Of a stretch of DNA of 64,000 bases, positions 61,856 through 64,000 are shown one piece after another. Source of the stretch: Rubrobacter xylanophilus (lineage in GTDB: Bacteria > Actinomycetota > Rubrobacteria > Rubrobacterales > Rubrobacteraceae); NCBI RefSeq assembly GCF_007164525.1, contig NZ_AP019791.1:2653501-2717500 (forward strand). Direction: 5' to 3'. The notes below the pieces were generated by a model. It saw only the letters and a list, made by a program, of their open reading frames with translations, was not told the origin of the DNA and did not search any database. A program made the translations under genes and the position numbers. Numbering within the stretch: position 1 is the stretch's first letter; each line of letters opens with the position of its first letter.

Positions 61856-62542
61856 ATGAAGATAGTCGACCTCAGCCCGGCGGTGCCCCACGGCTTCAAG
61901 GGACCGCCCTCCACGAACCTCGGGGTGCAGCTCAACGTCAGGACGAAGAACGGCACCGGCTACTGGCAGTCCACGCAGCTCGACCTGATGAGCCTGCACA
62001 CCGGGACGCACGTGGAGAGCGCGCTGCACACCGTCGAGGGCGGTGAGCCCATAGACCAGGTGGCGCTCGAGCGCGTGATCGGGGAGGCGGTCGTCCTCGA
62101 CCTCACGCCGGTCGAGCCCATGCAGATCCTGGACGTCCAGGATCTGGAGCGGGCAAACGAGGGATTGGAGGCTGCGGGCGAATCGATCCGTCCCGGAGAC
62201 ATCCTGCTCCTCCGGACCGACTGGGCACAGGAGCATATCGGGACGCCGGAGTACTTCCGGGAGTCGCCCGGCCTGACGGAGGCGGCGGCCCGCTGGGTCG
62301 TGGAGCGGGCTCCGAAGGCCGTCGGCTGCGACTTCTTCGAGGAGCCCGCCGCGCGGGAGCCCGGCTGGGAGGCGGGAGAGTTCGTGGTGCACGGCGCGAT
62401 CCTGGGCGCGGGCATCCCGCTCATCGAGGGGCTCGTGAACCTGAGGGAGCTGCCGCCGCGGGTCTCCTTCTTCGCTCCCTTCTACAAGTTCGCCGGGGTG
62501 GAGAGCGCCCCGGCCCGCGCGTTCGCCCTGCTCGAGGACTGA
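61856..62542 (+). CDS. Cyclase family protein (kynurenine formamidase-like), copy 2
   Basis: 228 residues with the metal-binding signature SLHTGTHVESALH, IVDLSPAVPHGFKG at the N-terminus, and VGCDFFEEPA and IPLIEGLVNLRELPPRV later. In the signature the usual Asp after HxGTH-x is Glu here (HTGTHVES), unlike copy 1 (HAGTHID), so the metal site or substrate may differ. It lies 10 bp after the ABM gene and 5 bp before the histidine phosphatase gene. Confidence 0.87.
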   Translation: MKIVDLSPAVPHGFKGPPSTNLGVQLNVRTKNGTGYWQSTQLDLMSLHTGTHVESALHTVEGGEPIDQVALERVIGEAVVLDLTPVEPMQILDVQDLERANEGLEAAGESIRPGDILLLRTDWAQEHIGTPEYFRESPGLTEAAARWVVERAPKAVGCDFFEEPAAREPGWEAGEFVVHGAILGAGIPLIEGLVNLRELPPRVSFFAPFYKFAGVESAPARAFALLED

Positions 62543-62547
62543 CCCGG

Positions 62548-63267
62548 ATGCCGGACGTAACGGTCCACTGGGTGCGCCACGGGGAGATCCCCTCCCACAG
62601 GGGAGACGTGCCGCTGACGGAGAAGGGGCTCGCCCGGGCCCGGGAGTGGGGGCGCTCGCTCGCCGGAGAGCTCTCCCCTGGTGAGACCGTCCACTTCATG
62701 TACGCCCCCACCTTGAGGACCCGCCAGACGGCCGAGGGTATCCACTCCGGCATCGCCGGGTGCCACAACTCCGGCGGCTTGGATCTCCACGAGCCCGCCG
62801 AGCAGTATGCCGTCCGCAACCCGGACCTCTACGTCGCGGGGCAGCGGGTCGAGATGGTCAGCACGCCCGAAGCGCTGGCGCGGCAGCTCTCCGATCCGCC
62901 GCTGGACGCCAGGACGCTCTCGGATCATCCCTTTTTCCGCGAGTTCTGGGCCTCGCCAGACCGGGTGGGCTACTGGGTACGCCACCCCGACCCGCCCGGC
63001 GAGGACGCTGCGGCCGTCGCCCGGCGGCAGATGACGTTCGTCATGAGCCTGCGCGAGAGGCCGGGGCACGCACCGGTCCGCTACGTGCTCTCCACCCACT
63101 CGCCGGTGATGCGGGCGGTTCTGCTGTTCTGCGCGGGAGAGGACCCCGGCGAGCCGGAGTTTTTGGAGTCGTTGGATCTCTTCCTCTCCGATGGAGGGCC
63201 AGCGGTGCTTTGCTTCCGTGATGCACGGAGAGTCCTTCCCCCCGCCGGATCGGCGCGGGATCGTTAG
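62548..63267 (+). CDS. Histidine phosphatase family protein
   Basis: 239 residues of the phosphoglycerate-mutase-like superfamily. WVRHGEIPSHRGDVPLTEKG carries the RHG with the catalytic His, YAPTLRTRQTAEG the second Arg, and VLSTHSPVMRAVLLF the second His. It is the last gene of the operon whose first step is a predicted ATP-dependent phosphorylation, so it may remove the phosphate from a late intermediate; this is inference. Its stop overlaps that of the convergent tetR by 3 bases. Confidence 0.88.
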   Translation: MPDVTVHWVRHGEIPSHRGDVPLTEKGLARAREWGRSLAGELSPGETVHFMYAPTLRTRQTAEGIHSGIAGCHNSGGLDLHEPAEQYAVRNPDLYVAGQRVEMVSTPEALARQLSDPPLDARTLSDHPFFREFWASPDRVGYWVRHPDPPGEDAAAVARRQMTFVMSLRERPGHAPVRYVLSTHSPVMRAVLLFCAGEDPGEPEFLESLDLFLSDGGPAVLCFRDARRVLPPAGSARDR

Positions 63268-63908
63268 CCCGCTGCGGCACGCCATCCACGGGCGGCGAAG
63301 GCGGCGAAGATGTCGATTATCTCCTCGTCCGTGAGGCGGCCGTCGCCCCTGTACCACGCACCCACGGAGTTGCAGAGCCCCAGGATGGCGAAGGTGAGCA
63401 TCTGGGGATCGGTCTTCCGTACCACCCCGGCGGCCATCCCTTCCTCCACGAGCCGCTGGAAACGCCGGGTGTACTCCCTGCGGGCCCGGAGCGTCTCCTC
63501 GGAGAACTCGAAGTCCCCGAGCAGCGTGCCGGCTATGGAACGATCCCGCAGCACCGTCCTGAGGTGGTTGCGGATCGCCGCGTCCAGCCGGGCGCCGGGC
63601 TCTCCCTCCTCCTTCATGACGGCGTCCAGCTGCGCGTTCATCAGCGCCATGCCCCGGTCGTGGATCTCCTGCACGATCTCCCGCTTGTTCTTCCAGTAGT
63701 AGTAGAAGACCTTCTTGGTGAACCCCAGCTCCCCGGCGATGTCCTCCACCGAGGTGTTCTTGTACCCCTTCTCCTCAAAGAGCCTCACCGCCGCCTCCAG
63801 AAACCGCTCCCGCCGCTCCTCGAAGCTCAACTCGCTCAAAGGGTTCGCCTCCGCCTCCGGACCGGAGAGCGGCGGACGCCCTATCCCACGCCGCCGAAGC
63901 CCGCTCAT
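63264..63908 (-). CDS. TetR family transcriptional regulator
   Basis: 214 residues. The N-terminal HTH is FLEAAVRLFEEKGYKNTSVE, then DIAGELGFTKKVFYYYWKNK. The C-terminal ligand domain (LLGDFEFSEETLRARREYTR and VVRKTDPQMLTFAILGLCNS) resembles KstR2/FadR-type TetR proteins that often bind acyl-CoA. It is convergent with the catabolic operon and divergent from an unseen gene to the right, whose promoter it may control through the palindrome at 63937-63950. Confidence 0.92.
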   Translation of the reverse strand: MSGLRRRGIGRPPLSGPEAEANPLSELSFEERRERFLEAAVRLFEEKGYKNTSVEDIAGELGFTKKVFYYYWKNKREIVQEIHDRGMALMNAQLDAVMKEEGEPGARLDAAIRNHLRTVLRDRSIAGTLLGDFEFSEETLRARREYTRRFQRLVEEGMAAGVVRKTDPQMLTFAILGLCNSVGAWYRGDGRLTDEEIIDIFAAFAARGWRAAAG

Positions 63909-63936
63909 CCCTCTCCGTCTATCCCCTCAATCTCAA

Positions 63937-63950
63937 TATTGTTGACAATA
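63937..63950. promoter_or_regulatory. Palindrome, probable TetR operator
   Basis: TATTGT-TG-ACAATA is a perfect 6-bp-arm palindrome 29 bp upstream of the tetR start and 3 bp before the -35 of the rightward promoter. GTTGACA is also repeated 12 bp apart (63941-63947 and 63953-63959). Confidence 0.65.
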
Positions 63951-63953
63951 GCG

Positions 63954-63983
63954 TTGACAGGGTTCTGAGACCCACTGTAGAAT
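63954..63983 (+). promoter_or_regulatory. Strong rightward promoter at the window edge
   Basis: A perfect TTGACA (63954-63959), an 18-bp spacer and TAGAAT (63978-63983). It points out of the window to a gene divergent from tetR that cannot be seen here. Confidence 0.7.
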
Positions 63984-64000
63984 ACCAGACGTTAATTCAC

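Overview
The window is high-GC (roughly 70%) bacterial DNA. Many genes start with GTG or TTG, 4-bp stop/start overlaps are common, and promoters look like actinobacterial sigma-A sites. The gene content fits a thermophilic, trehalose-rich actinobacterium: a GlgE/TreS-maltokinase cluster joined to TreY/TreZ, a PspA operon, Tat-exported phosphatases and NAD-dependent LigA. My best guess is Rubrobacter, probably R. xylanophilus. This is inferred from content and style, not from a database match.

Layout. 1-4.0 kb (minus): an exported phosphate-scavenging operon, phoX-phoD-glycerophosphodiesterase, whose last gene is cut by the window edge. 4.4-10.3 kb (minus): an S9 peptidase, a secreted six-hairpin glycosidase and a second PhoD-like lipoprotein. 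10.5-11.1 kb: rlpA, and a 46-residue rubredoxin-like protein facing it across a strong terminator. 11.2-25.4 kb (plus): glgE, treS-mak (fused), glgB, glgX, treZ, treY, an almost gapless alpha-glucan/trehalose cluster. It holds both the maltose-1-phosphate (GlgE) route and the TreY/TreZ trehalose-releasing route. 25.4-33 kb: small genes, an SDR, an ABM-domain protein, a DapA-like aldolase coupled to a nucleoside-gate protein, ligA, two divergent lipoproteins and a PRC-barrel protein. 33-36.7 kb: a degenerate GGDEF membrane protein, then a four-gene pspA operon ending in a J-domain protein. 36.8-40.7 kb: a selenium-binding-protein/methanethiol-oxidase homologue with a His-rich membrane protein, a sortase, a tyrosine recombinase lacking most catalytic residues, and a coiled-coil protein. 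40.8-46.7 kb: gltB-gltD. 46.8-49.2 kb: a methyltransferase, lemA and htpX. 49.2-53.2 kb: tRNA-Gln(CUG), then a decayed zone containing a higA remnant, a broken quinone oxidoreductase and a truncated acyl-CoA synthetase around two intact genes.

53.2-63.3 kb is the most novel part: eleven tightly packed plus-strand genes. They encode the two halves of a PEP-synthase-like dikinase as separate proteins, a GntR regulator, two cyclase-family metallohydrolases, a three-subunit molybdenum hydroxylase whose large subunit carries a C-terminal membrane anchor, a fumarylacetoacetate-hydrolase-family enzyme, an ABM-domain protein and a histidine phosphatase. A convergent TetR gene ends against it. I read this as a catabolic operon for an unidentified aromatic or N-heteroaromatic substrate that is activated by ATP-dependent phosphorylation. 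The substrate cannot be read from the sequence.

A second theme is regional. Between 31.4 and 40.4 kb, several genes have a -10 hexamer only 7-10 nt before the start codon and no Shine-Dalgarno sequence, which suggests leaderless mRNAs. Elsewhere most operon-leading genes have clear GGAGG-type sites.
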